Shown: in pieces, positions 1 to 8,052 of the stretch | Numbering within the stretch: the stretch's first letter is position 1 | Layout of the letters: every line of letters begins with the position of its first letter | Source of the DNA: an uncultured Veillonellaceae bacterium | GTDB taxonomy: Bacteria > Bacillota > Negativicutes > Selenomonadales > Selenomonadaceae | Length of the DNA stretch: 64,000 bases | Reading direction: 5' to 3' | Assembly: GCA_902801565.1 (NCBI GenBank) | Contig: CADCIX010000007.1 | Location: forward strand, 62,001-126,000 | Translations under genes and position numbers: made by a program | Notes under the pieces: generated by a model | Database searches by the model: none | What the model was told of the DNA's origin: nothing | Seen by the model: the letters and a program-made list of their open reading frames with translations, nothing else

Positions 1-96
1 CTGTCCGGCATTGCGGAGGGGGACGTGGTGGTCCTCAACAATCAGGACAAACTGAGGAATGGGGATGCAGTGGAACAGGCGGAGGATGCGTCATGA
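1..96 (+). CDS. RND efflux periplasmic adaptor, C-terminal end only
   Basis: Only the last 31 codons of this gene are inside the window. The frame ends in TGA at 94-96 and overlaps the ATG of the RND pump by four bases (ATGA). The visible residues (a GIAEGDVVVLNNQDKLRNG-like tail) resemble the C-terminal end of HlyD/AcrA-type membrane fusion proteins, which link an inner-membrane RND pump to an outer-membrane channel. The assignment rests on this short tail and on the pump directly downstream. The start and most of the gene lie off the left edge. Confidence 0.7.
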   Translation: MSGIAEGDVVVLNNQDKLRNGDAVEQAEDAS

Positions 97-3000
97 ACAT
101 CACTCGCTTTTCCATCCATCGGCCTGTCGGCATCAGCATGATCGTGGCTTTTTTTGTGGTGCTCGGCCTTTACAGCTATTACCGCATCGGTGTCGAATTG
201 CTGCCGGCCCTCAATACCCCCTATGTGACGGTGACGGTGAAATACCCGGGAGCAAGTGCGGAATCTGTGGAGCAGGAAATCGTGAAGCCCGTGGAAGATG
301 CCCTGTCTTCCGTGTCCAACGTGAAGAAGATCACTTCCACGGCGAGCTATGAGCGGGCAAGGGTTGCACTGGAACTGGAATTTGATGCCAATGCGGATAC
401 GGCAGCCATCGAGGCAACGAAAAAGGTGGAGGCCATCAAGAACAGGCTGCCGGATGAGGCGGATTCCCCTGTGGTCATAAAGAGGGACATCAATGCCAAG
501 CCCATCGTGGAGCTGGCTGTCGTGTCGCCCTATTCCCTGGCGGATACCTATTCCTGGACGGAACATGTCTTTCAGGAGGTCATCCAGCAGGCAGGCGGTG
601 TTTCCGAGATTGAGCTCCATGGCGGGCGGGACAAGGAAGTTGCCATAGAGGTCGACCGGGACAAGATGGCGGCCTACAAACTCACACTGCCCCAGATTGC
701 CTCCTCCGTGAAGAATGAGAACCAGCTTTTGCCCTCCGGCTCTGTCTATACCGCGACAACGAAATCCGATGTGCGGGTGATTGCGCAGTATCAGTCCGTG
801 GAAGATATTCGCGGCGTACAGGTGAAGAATGCGGATGGTGCGCTCATTCCCCTTACGGCAGTGGCGGAGGTGCGGGAGCAGGATGCCCGCATAGAGCGCT
901 ATGGCCGCATCAATGGCGAGGATGCCGTGACCATGCTGGTATACAAGAACAGTGATGCCAATGTGGTGGAAACAGCCAACAACATCCTTGCCAATGTGGA
1001 GAGACTGCGCAGGGATTATCCGGAATACCAGTTCATCGTCGTGAGCAACGATGCGGAGTACGTGAGCACTTCCCTGCACAATACCCTTGGGACCCTGGCG
1101 GAAGGGCTCATCACCACGGGGCTGGTTCTCTTCCTGTTCCTTCGCGGCTGGCGCTCCACGGCGGCAGTCATGATTGCCATACCGACCTCGCTGGTTTCTG
1201 TCTTTTTCGTCATGTATGTGGCAGGGTTCACCTTCAACATGATGTCCCTCATGGGCATGACACTCTGCGTGGGCATTCTTGTGGATGACTCCATTGTGGT
1301 GCTGGAGAATATCACCCGTCATCTTCGGATGGGGGAGGATTCCTTTGCGGCAGCGGAGAACGGGCGCATGGAAATCGGTATGGCGGCGGTGGCCATCACC
1401 CTCTGCGATGCGGCGGTCTTTGTGCCCATTGCCTTTATGGAGGGAATGACGGGGCAGTATTTCCGGCAGTTTGGCCTGACCATTGTCTTTGCGGGAGCCT
1501 TTTCCCTGTTTGTCTCCTTTACCCTGACGCCCATGCTGGCGGCGCGTTTTTTCCGGGGAGGATGGAAGCCGGACAGGAAGCCTTTGTGGGAATTCATGGA
1601 CCGCTTGGAAAACAGGGCTGTTGATTCCTATGAAAAAATCCTTCGGTGGAGTCTGGAGCATCAGAAACGGGTGATTCTGACAGGGCTTCTCGTCTTCCTT
1701 GGCATCATGGCATTTGTGCCGCTGGGGCTTGTGGGCATGGAATACATGCCCCAGACGGACGAGAGCAGTTTCACCATCAATATACAGGCGGACCCGGGCA
1801 GTTCGGCGGAGCAGACAAATGCTGTGGCAAAGCGTATCGAGGAGAAATTGGCGGAGATTCCGGAGGTGAAGTATTACCTGACCCATGCGGGAGGATCTTC
1901 TGCCAATGAGGGTCGCATCAAAGTGCAGCTTTATGACAGGCAGGAGCGTTCCCGTTCCGTCTGGGCGGTGGCAAATGAGGTGCGCGATTTTTCTGCCGGC
2001 ATCAGGGAGGCGGAGATCCGTGTGGCGGAGACCCAATCCTCTGTGGCCGGGATATCCGGCGGCGGAGGTCCCCGCAATGGCGGAGGCGCGCTGCAGCTGG
2101 AGCTTCGCGGAAATGACAATGAGGCGTTGATTGCGGCAGAGGAGAAGGTGCAGGAGCTTTTGCGCACGAAGGTGGAGGGACTCTCTGATGTGAACAGCAC
2201 TTATACAGAGGGAATCCCGGAACTGCAGCTTCGGGTGGACAGGGAAAAGCTCAAGACCTACAAGACCTCGCTGGCAGATGTGGACACGGCCTTTTCCTCG
2301 GCGATTTCCGGATTGTCGGCGGGAGCACTCGTGAACGATATCCACAACAACGGTCAGGACACGGATATCAAGGTGCGCTTCAAGAATGCCTATTACTACA
2401 AGGCCTCCGATGTGGTGAAGGTGCCCTTGTCTGCGGGAGGCAGCCTCATCTATCTCGGGGATGTGGCGCAGATCACGAACGGGCGCGGTCCTGTGAACAT
2501 CCGCCGCGTGGACAAGCAGCGCTCGATTGCCATCGGCGCAAATCTCAGCAATGAGCGTCCCATGGGGGATGTGGTGAAGGATGTCAATAGGATCATGAGG
2601 GAAGCTGACCTGGGAGAGGGCATCACCTACAAGTTCAAGGGACAGGCGACCCAGATGGAGGAGACCTTTCAGGAACTCTTGTCCGCGCTCTTTCTGGCCA
2701 TGGTTCTCATCTACATGCTGCTGGCTGTACTCTATGAGTCCACGATCACTCCCTTTATCCGCATGTTTTCCCTGCCTCTTGGGCTGATCGGCTCCATCCT
2801 GCTCCTGTTTCTGACACATAACACCTTGAACCTTTATTCCATGATCGGCATTCTCGTCATGGATGGCATTGTGGCGAAAAACGGCACCCTGCTCATTGAC
2901 TACACACTGACGCTTATGGACAGGGGGAGGTCTGCCCTGGATGCGGTTATTGAGGCGGGGCGGGTGCGCTTGAAGCCTATCGCCATGACCACGATTACCA

Positions 3001-3200
3001 TGATGGCAGGCATGATGCCCACGGCCCTCGCCATGACGGAAGGTTCTGAGACAAGGGTCAGCATGGCATGGGTCATCATTGGCGGGCTTTTGACCTCAAC
3101 GGTTTTTACACTGGTCATCATTCCCATCATCTTCCTGTTCTTTGAAAAACATCCTCCGCGGAGCTGGTTTTCCTTTGTTGCAAAGCGAGCCAATCCTTGA
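93..3200 (+). CDS. RND multidrug efflux pump (HAE1/AcrB family)
   Basis: This 1035-residue protein is a proton-driven inner-membrane efflux pump of the hydrophobe/amphiphile RND family, and its length is normal for AcrB/MexB relatives. The N-terminus (FSIHRPVGISMIVAFFVV) is the usual first membrane helix. Helix 4 carries the paired proton-relay aspartates D398 and D399 in GILVDDSIVVLEN. The two halves repeat the pattern of one helix, a large periplasmic loop and a helix bundle, and the second bundle starts near residue 870. The start overlaps the adaptor stop, so adaptor and pump are cotranscribed. No TolC-like gene follows, so the outer-membrane channel must be encoded elsewhere. The substrate cannot be read from sequence. 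Confidence 0.95.
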   Translation: MNITRFSIHRPVGISMIVAFFVVLGLYSYYRIGVELLPALNTPYVTVTVKYPGASAESVEQEIVKPVEDALSSVSNVKKITSTASYERARVALELEFDANADTAAIEATKKVEAIKNRLPDEADSPVVIKRDINAKPIVELAVVSPYSLADTYSWTEHVFQEVIQQAGGVSEIELHGGRDKEVAIEVDRDKMAAYKLTLPQIASSVKNENQLLPSGSVYTATTKSDVRVIAQYQSVEDIRGVQVKNADGALIPLTAVAEVREQDARIERYGRINGEDAVTMLVYKNSDANVVETANNILANVERLRRDYPEYQFIVVSNDAEYVSTSLHNTLGTLAEGLITTGLVLFLFLRGWRSTAAVMIAIPTSLVSVFFVMYVAGFTFNMMSLMGMTLCVGILVDDSIVVLENITRHLRMGEDSFAAAENGRMEIGMAAVAITLCDAAVFVPIAFMEGMTGQYFRQFGLTIVFAGAFSLFVSFTLTPMLAARFFRGGWKPDRKPLWEFMDRLENRAVDSYEKILRWSLEHQKRVILTGLLVFLGIMAFVPLGLVGMEYMPQTDESSFTINIQADPGSSAEQTNAVAKRIEEKLAEIPEVKYYLTHAGGSSANEGRIKVQLYDRQERSRSVWAVANEVRDFSAGIREAEIRVAETQSSVAGISGGGGPRNGGGALQLELRGNDNEALIAAEEKVQELLRTKVEGLSDVNSTYTEGIPELQLRVDREKLKTYKTSLADVDTAFSSAISGLSAGALVNDIHNNGQDTDIKVRFKNAYYYKASDVVKVPLSAGGSLIYLGDVAQITNGRGPVNIRRVDKQRSIAIGANLSNERPMGDVVKDVNRIMREADLGEGITYKFKGQATQMEETFQELLSALFLAMVLIYMLLAVLYESTITPFIRMFSLPLGLIGSILLLFLTHNTLNLYSMIGILVMDGIVAKNGTLLIDYTLTLMDRGRSALDAVIEAGRVRLKPIAMTTITMMAGMMPTALAMTEGSETRVSMAWVIIGGLLTSTVFTLVIIPIIFLFFEKHPPRSWFSFVAKRANP

Positions 3201-3271
3201 AATAGCTGTGGTCATCTCTTGCGTTTTGTAACGAAATGGCATTGTGAAATTAAGAAAAATCATTTTACCTA

Positions 3272-3300
3272 TTGACACTATAGGTTAATATGTTTATGAT
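3272..3300 (+). promoter_or_regulatory. SigA-type promoter with sulfur-operator-like dyad, nifS unit
   Basis: The -35 TTGACA (3272-3277) is followed after 17 bp by the -10 TATGAT (3295-3300). The 15-bp element at 3279-3293 (TATAGGTTAATATGT) lies between the two boxes and matches the dyad found at five other sulfur promoters in this window. A bound protein at this position would block RNA polymerase. The promoter call is strong; the operator is inferred from repetition of the motif. Confidence 0.7.
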
Positions 3301-3337
3301 AGAGGAGGATAGTGAGAAAAGAGATGGAGGTCATGAT

Positions 3338-4531
3338 ATGATCTATGCGGATAATGCAGCTACGACCAAGATGAGCCAAACGGCTGCGGATGCGATGCTT
3401 TCCTGTATGGGGGAGGCATGGGGGAATGCTTCCAGCCTTTACAAATTCGGGCAGAAGACAGCGGAAACACTGGAGGCGGCAAGGGAAAAAGCAGCTTCCT
3501 GTCTGGGGGTGGCCGACCCCAGGGAAATCTACTTTACTTCCGGCGGCAGCGAGGCAGACAACCAGGCGATTCTCTCCGTGGCCAGAAGCAGTGCGAAACA
3601 GGGGAAGAAACATATCGTTTCCACGGCATTTGAACATCATGCCGTGTTGCACACGCTGAAAAAGCTGGAGAAGGAGGGCTTTGAGGTCGACCTCCTGGAT
3701 GTCCATGAGAACGGGATGATTTCTCCGGAGCAGGTGGCCAAGGCCATCCGGGAAGATACCTGCCTTGTCACTACGATGTATGCCAACAACGAGATTGGCT
3801 CCATCCTGCCCATCGCGGAGATTGGAGCGGTCTGCCGGGAGCGCGGGGTGCTTTTCCACACCGATGCCGTGCAGGCGGCGGGGCATCTCCCCATTGATGT
3901 GCAGAAGGAAAACATCGATCTCTTGTCCCTGTCGGGACATAAATTCCATGGGCCGAAGGGCACAGGCATCTTGTATGCGAAAAAGGGAGTTCCGCTTCTG
4001 AATCTTATCGAGGGCGGCGCCCAGGAGCGAGGCAAACGGGCCGGGACGGAAAATGTTCCCGCCATCGTGGGCATGGCGGCTGCTCTTGAGGAGGCCTGCG
4101 CGAATATGGAAGAGGACACGCGCAAGGTGGTGGCCATGCGGCAGCGGTTGATCGAAGGGCTGTCCAAGATTCCTCATAGTGCCCTGAACGGGGATACGGA
4201 AAGAAGACTGCCGGGCAATGTCAATTTCTGTTTTGAGGGAATCGAGGGGGAAAGCCTGCTGCTGCTCCTGGATGACCGGGGCATCTGCGCATCTTCCGGT
4301 TCGGCCTGCACATCGGGTTCCCTGGACCCCAGCCATGTGCTTTTGTCCATTGGACGGCCCCACGAGGTAGCCCATGGGTCCCTCCGCCTTTCCCTCTGTG
4401 CGGATAACACCGAGGAAGATGTGGATAAGATCCTGCAAGCCGTTCCGGAAGTCGTGTCGTATCTCAGGAGTATATCCCCGTTGTGGAAGGAAAAGGTAAG
4501 CGGCGAGCGTTCGTTTTTGTTGCCAGAGTGA
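3338..4531 (+). CDS. nifS: Cysteine desulfurase, NifS/IscS class
   Basis: This 397-residue PLP enzyme removes sulfur from cysteine as an enzyme persulfide and passes it to a scaffold protein. The PLP lysine is K202 in [13 protein letters not shown], and the mobile-loop cysteine is C324 in [11 protein letters not shown], the class I (NifS/IscS) pattern. I chose ATG 3338 because GGAGG lies 7 bases upstream. The frame opens 16 codons earlier, but that ATG sits inside the promoter -10 region. The IscU-like gene follows 33 bases later, so this is an Fe-S assembly pair. It lacks the long N-terminal extension of the other desulfurase at 10479. Confidence 0.93.
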   Translation: MIYADNAATTKMSQTAADAMLSCMGEAWGNASSLYKFGQKTAETLEAAREKAASCLGVADPREIYFTSGGSEADNQAILSVARSSAKQGKKHIVSTAFEHHAVLHTLKKLEKEGFEVDLLDVHENGMISPEQVAKAIREDTCLVTTMYANNEIGSILPIAEIGAVCRERGVLFHTDAVQAAGHLPIDVQKENIDLLSLSGHKFHGPKGTGILYAKKGVPLLNLIEGGAQERGKRAGTENVPAIVGMAAALEEACANMEEDTRKVVAMRQRLIEGLSKIPHSALNGDTERRLPGNVNFCFEGIEGESLLLLLDDRGICASSGSACTSGSLDPSHVLLSIGRPHEVAHGSLRLSLCADNTEEDVDKILQAVPEVVSYLRSISPLWKEKVSGERSFLLPE

Positions 4532-4564
4532 ATCAGAGCGAAAAAGAGAAAGGATGGATAGAAA

Positions 4565-4948
4565 ATGGCATTGTATAGTGAAAAAGTGATGGATCATTTC
4601 CGTCATCCCAGGAATGTGGGAAGCATGGAGGACGCCGATGGGATTGGCGAAGTGGGAAATGCCAAGTGCGGCGATATCATGAAGATCTACCTGAAGATCC
4701 GGGATGACCGGGTGGATGATGTGAAATTTGAGACCTTCGGATGCGGCTCGGCCATTGCGTCGAGCTCCATGGCCACGGAAATGATCAAGGGCAAGCCCCT
4801 CACCGAGGTATTGGAACTGACCAACAAGGCAGTGACCGAGGCTCTGGACGGGCTTCCTGCCCACAAGCTGCACTGTTCCGTGTTGGCGGAACAGGCCATC
4901 CAGGCGGCGGTCAATGATTACTATGCCAAGGCAAAGGCTGCGGGCTGA
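4565..4948 (+). CDS. iscU: Fe-S cluster scaffold protein, IscU/NifU-N type
   Basis: This 127-residue protein is the scaffold on which the NifS-type desulfurase builds Fe-S clusters. The three ligand cysteines are C35 (with the conserved D37, KCGD), C60 (FGCGSA) and C104 (LHCSVLA). The length matches single-domain IscU/NifU-N proteins; the NifU central ferredoxin and C-terminal Nfu domains are absent. It follows nifS in the same direction with AAAGGATGG as ribosome binding site, and a hairpin follows the stop. Confidence 0.93.
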   Translation: MALYSEKVMDHFRHPRNVGSMEDADGIGEVGNAKCGDIMKIYLKIRDDRVDDVKFETFGCGSAIASSSMATEMIKGKPLTEVLELTNKAVTEALDGLPAHKLHCSVLAEQAIQAAVNDYYAKAKAAG

Positions 4949-4971
4949 ACATTTTGTAGTATCCGAAGAAT

Positions 4972-5001
4972 AAGGCGCATGGTTTCTCCACCATGCGCCT
5001 T
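4972..5001 (+). terminator. Hairpin terminator or attenuator after iscU
   Basis: An 11-bp perfect stem (AAGGCGCATGG / CCATGCGCCTT) with an 8-base loop is followed by a weak T-rich stretch (GATTTAT). The poor U tract suggests incomplete termination. The next gene has no obvious promoter of its own, so read-through is likely. Confidence 0.6.
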
Positions 5002-5049
5002 GATTTATGAAGGCAAGATATCTTGTCAGGACAGAAAGGAAGAGAGATT

Positions 5050-6189
5050 ATGAAAGATTTTACATTGGAAGTCCATGGGGGGCATTCTTACGATCAGACA
5101 GGCGCCATCAGCGAGCCCATCTACCTTTCTGCCACGTTTCGCCATCCGGGATTCGGGCAGAGCACCGGCTATGACTATGGACGGGTGGCGAATCCGACAC
5201 GGAACGCCCTGGAAAGATCCATTGCCTTGCTGGAGAAGGGCGGGCGGAGCTGGGCCCTTTCCTCCGGCATGGCGGCCATCAATCTGGTCATGATCCTGCT
5301 GGATTCGGGAGACCATGTACTGCTGTCAGAGGATCTTTATGGCGGAACGGTGAGGCTGGCGAATGAGATCTATGGGCATTATGGCGTTGAATTCGAGTAT
5401 ATCGATACCACGAATCTGGATCTGGTGCGCCGGAAAATGCGTCCCAATACCCGGATGATCTTCATTGAGACGCCATCGAATCCCATGATGCATATCAGCG
5501 ATATTGAGGCACTCTCCGGGATTGCCCATGAGAAAGATGCTTTGCTGGTGGTGGACAATACCTTCCTTTCGCCCCACTTCCAGAAACCTTTGACCCTTGG
5601 GGCGGATATCGTGGTGCATAGCGGCACGAAGTATATTTGCGGCCACAATGATGTCATAGCGGGCTTCCTTGTGGTGAAGGATGGGGAATCGAGCCTTGCA
5701 GAGCGCATCGAGCTTTTGGTGAAGTCCGAGGGGCCGAATCTTTCCAGCATGGATGCATGGCTGATGCTTCGGAGCTTGAAGACCCTTGGGCTGCGGGTGG
5801 AAAGGCAGGCGGGGAATGCTTTGGCGATTGCCGAATGGCTGAGGACGCAGCCACAGGTGACACAGGTCTACTACCCCGGCCTTCCCTCGCATCCGGGCTT
5901 TGCCCTGCAGCAAAAGCAAGCCACGGGAAATGGAGGCATGATCTCCTTCAAGGTAACTTCCCCGGAACTGGCGAAGGCGACGTTGGGAAGACTGAAGCTT
6001 ATTGCCTTTGCGGAAAGCCTTGGCGGGGTGGAGAGCCTTCTGACCTATCCCATTGCCCAGACACATGCGGAAATGCCGAGAGAGTTGATTGCCCGCACCG
6101 GGCTGGATGATACTCTTTTGCGCCTTTCCGTTGGCATTGAGGATGTGGAGGATTTGAAGGAGGATCTGCTGCAAGCAATGCAGGGATGA
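5050..6189 (+). CDS. Cys/Met-metabolism PLP enzyme (cystathionine gamma-synthase/lyase family)
   Basis: This 379-residue protein belongs to the Cys/Met metabolism PLP family, which includes cystathionine gamma-synthase, beta- and gamma-lyases and methionine gamma-lyase. Visible family features are YDYGRVANPTRNALE near residue 45, ALSSGMAAI, DNTFLSP and the PLP lysine K194 in VHSGTKYICGHND. Sequence alone does not separate synthase from lyase. The position behind nifS-iscU and next to cysteine synthesis genes favours transsulfuration or homocysteine/cysteine interconversion. ATG 5050 was chosen because AAGGAAG lies just upstream; an in-frame TTG 27 bases earlier has no ribosome binding site. 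Confidence 0.85.
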   Translation: MKDFTLEVHGGHSYDQTGAISEPIYLSATFRHPGFGQSTGYDYGRVANPTRNALERSIALLEKGGRSWALSSGMAAINLVMILLDSGDHVLLSEDLYGGTVRLANEIYGHYGVEFEYIDTTNLDLVRRKMRPNTRMIFIETPSNPMMHISDIEALSGIAHEKDALLVVDNTFLSPHFQKPLTLGADIVVHSGTKYICGHNDVIAGFLVVKDGESSLAERIELLVKSEGPNLSSMDAWLMLRSLKTLGLRVERQAGNALAIAEWLRTQPQVTQVYYPGLPSHPGFALQQKQATGNGGMISFKVTSPELAKATLGRLKLIAFAESLGGVESLLTYPIAQTHAEMPRELIARTGLDDTLLRLSVGIEDVEDLKEDLLQAMQG

Positions 6190-6245
6190 ACCGATGGGAA
6201 GCTTGCTGAAGCTATTGCGCGTCGGGCAGAAAGGACGGAATCCGT

Positions 6246-6866
6246 ATGAAAAATCCCTTGCGCTATCAGATTTCCGAATATGACTGTGGCCCTACTTCGC
6301 TCTTGAACGCCTTGAGTTTTTTGTTCGAGCGCGAAGAAATCTCGCCGGAAATCATTCGCAACATCATGCTTTACTCTTTGGATTGCTATGAGAGGGGAGG
6401 AACCTTGGGGAAGAGGGGGACTTCCCGTATGGCCATGATGTTTCTCTCAAATTGGCTGGATGGTGTCGGGAGCATGGGCATCCTTCCCGTTGCAAGCCGT
6501 TACTTGTCCGGCGATGCCGTATACATGGGGAAGGGCAGCCCCGTGGTGGAGGCCCTGCATCGGAAGGGCGTTGCCGTGGTGCGGTTGAATTTCGATGGCG
6601 AGCACTATGTCCTGCTCACAGGAGAGCAGGATGGAAATATTTATTTGTTTGACCCTTACTGCCTGGAACATGGTCTGGAAGACAAGGCTATCAAGAGCGT
6701 GGGGGAACACCCCAAGGAATATAACCGCATCGTTCCCTTTGGATGCTTCAACCGCGAAACCGAGGAGCCTTACGCCCTGGGCAGTGTGGACAATCGGGAA
6801 GCCGTCCTTATTTTCAATCGCAGGACCATGCTCACGGCAGATAATACGATTGAGTATTTCATATAA
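6246..6866 (+). CDS. C39-like papain-fold protein, function unknown
   Basis: This 206-residue protein has the start of a C39-type papain fold, with the putative catalytic cysteine C14 in SEYDCGPTSLLNAL. H120 (DGEHYVLLTG) and D136 (YLFDPY) complete a plausible catalytic triad. There is no signal peptide, membrane segment or ABC domain, so it is not a bacteriocin exporter. It is probably a stand-alone cytoplasmic cysteine peptidase or peptidase-like protein. It sits at the end of the nifS unit and just before the encapsulin operon promoter. A role in sulfur metabolism is only suggested by neighbours. Confidence 0.65.
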   Translation: MKNPLRYQISEYDCGPTSLLNALSFLFEREEISPEIIRNIMLYSLDCYERGGTLGKRGTSRMAMMFLSNWLDGVGSMGILPVASRYLSGDAVYMGKGSPVVEALHRKGVAVVRLNFDGEHYVLLTGEQDGNIYLFDPYCLEHGLEDKAIKSVGEHPKEYNRIVPFGCFNRETEEPYALGSVDNREAVLIFNRRTMLTADNTIEYFI

Positions 6867-6887
6867 AATATACTTTTTATATATGTA

Positions 6888-6946
6888 TTGACATTCTTTA
6901 TGAACCATAGTATAATTTGGCCAATAAACACACATACCTAGTATGT
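6888..6946 (+). promoter_or_regulatory. Promoter and operator-like dyad of the encapsulin operon
   Basis: The -35 TTGACA (6888-6893), a 17-bp spacer and the consensus -10 TATAAT (6911-6916) make a very strong SigA-type promoter. Sixteen bases downstream, at 6932-6946, is the dyad ACATACCTAGTATGT with arms ACATA/TATGT, overlapping the expected transcript start region. The same arrangement recurs before metQ, the symporter, sbp and the ThiS-like gene. Such a strong promoter with a downstream dyad fits repression relieved during sulfur limitation (inference). Confidence 0.75.
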
Positions 6947-6958
6947 TTATAATTTGTT

Positions 6959-7127
6959 TAGGGCGTGTTGAAAAACGGAAACTGTGCGCTACAGCGAGAC
7001 AGTTTTTCGTATGACAAGGAAGCGAACCCGCAGTCGTAGCAGAGCTACGTCAACAAGGGTTCGTTGACGCAGACAGACGGAAAAATGGCCGCTGTAGTGC
7101 GCAGGTGGAGTTTTTCAACACGCCCTA
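6959..7127 (+). repeat. MITE-like palindromic element in the encapsulin operon leader
   Basis: The element is bounded by perfect 16-bp inverted ends (GGGCGTGTTGAAAAAC at 6961-6976 and its complement at 7110-7125). TA flanks both ends, as in a TA target duplication. Inside are further imperfect inverted repeats (around GCTGTAG/CTACAGC) and the small palindrome CGTAGC-AGA-GCTACG at 7035-7049. It has no coding capacity. It lies in the 5' leader and its right end is 17 bases before the cysK start, so the transcript would begin with a large hairpin. A 56-bp derivative lies at 34711-34766. Confidence 0.8.
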
Positions 7128-7142
7128 GAGAGGGGGGTGGAG

Positions 7143-8045
7143 ATGAACATTTTTGATGCAGTGGGAAATACACCTCTCTTCAAGCTCCAGCATGTCTACA
7201 GGCCGGAACGCGGCGTTTCTGTCTATGGCAAGGGTGAGTTCCTGAATCCCAGCGGGTCGGTGAAGGACCGGGCGGCCAAGGCGATGCTGCTGGACGGATG
7301 GAACAGCGGCAGGCTGAAGCCGGGCATGGAGATTCTGGATGCCACCAGCGGCAGCACGGGGATTGCCTACGCCATGATGGCGGCACAGCTTGGCTGTTCC
7401 GTGACGCTCTGTATGCCCGCCAATGTCAGCAGGGAGCGCAAACAGATTGTGCATGCCTATGGTGGCAGGATCATCGAGACCAGCCCTTTGGAAGGATCAG
7501 AAGGAGCATTGCAAATAGCAGCCCGGATGGCAGCCGAGGAACCGGGGCGGTATTTCTATCCGGATCAGTACAACAATGAGCAGAACTGGCGGGCGCACTA
7601 TGAAACCACCGCCGAGGAAATATGGGAGCAGGCGGGAGGAGCCGTCACCCATTTCGTCGCCGGGACGGGGACAGCGGGAACTTTTGTGGGAACGCTCCGT
7701 CGCCTGAAAGAGCTCAATCCCAACATCTGCGGCGTTCTCATGCAACCGGACTCGCCCTTTCACGGTTTGGAGGGACTAAGGCATATCGGCACGGCGCAAT
7801 ATACAGGATTTTTTGACGAATCCCTGGCCGATGAGGAACTTGCGGTGGACACGGAGGCAGCCTATGCCATGACCCGCCGCCTCGCCAGGGAGGAAGGCCT
7901 TTTGGTGGGCATCAGCGCAGCCGCCAATGTGCTGGCGACCATTGAGACGGCAAAAAACGCGCCGGATGGTTCCGTCATTGTAACCGTTCTCTGCGATAGC
8001 GGGATTCGCTATCTGGACGAGCCGGTATGGACTATGGAAGGATGA
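7143..8045 (+). CDS. Cysteine synthase (CysK/CysM family)
   Basis: This 300-residue fold-type II PLP enzyme makes cysteine from an activated serine and a sulfur donor. The PLP lysine is K41 in NPSGSVKDRAA, and the substrate/phosphate loop TSGSTG follows near residue 65. The length fits CysK/CysM. The next gene begins with a CysO-like sulfur-carrier domain, so the donor may be a protein thiocarboxylate as in mycobacterial CysM rather than free sulfide (inference). Serine acetyltransferase in the same operon argues that O-acetylserine is the acceptor. Start ATG 7143 follows a GGGGGG/TGGAG tract. Confidence 0.9.
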   Translation: MNIFDAVGNTPLFKLQHVYRPERGVSVYGKGEFLNPSGSVKDRAAKAMLLDGWNSGRLKPGMEILDATSGSTGIAYAMMAAQLGCSVTLCMPANVSRERKQIVHAYGGRIIETSPLEGSEGALQIAARMAAEEPGRYFYPDQYNNEQNWRAHYETTAEEIWEQAGGAVTHFVAGTGTAGTFVGTLRRLKELNPNICGVLMQPDSPFHGLEGLRHIGTAQYTGFFDESLADEELAVDTEAAYAMTRRLAREEGLLVGISAAANVLATIETAKNAPDGSVIVTVLCDSGIRYLDEPVWTMEG

Positions 8046-8052
8046 TTCAGAT

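Noticed and set aside
42-2819. A long open frame (over 900 codons) on the minus strand opposite the RND pump gene.
   Set aside because: It follows the codon positions of the plus-strand gene, has no recognisable domain or ribosome binding site, and its residues (His/Arg/Gln-rich) are typical of antisense shadow frames in GC-rich genes.
3338-4531. The NifS at 3338 as encapsulin cargo.
   Set aside because: It starts directly at the catalytic fold ([10 protein letters not shown]) with no extension and is paired with IscU; the desulfurase at 10479 is the one with a cargo-type N-terminus.
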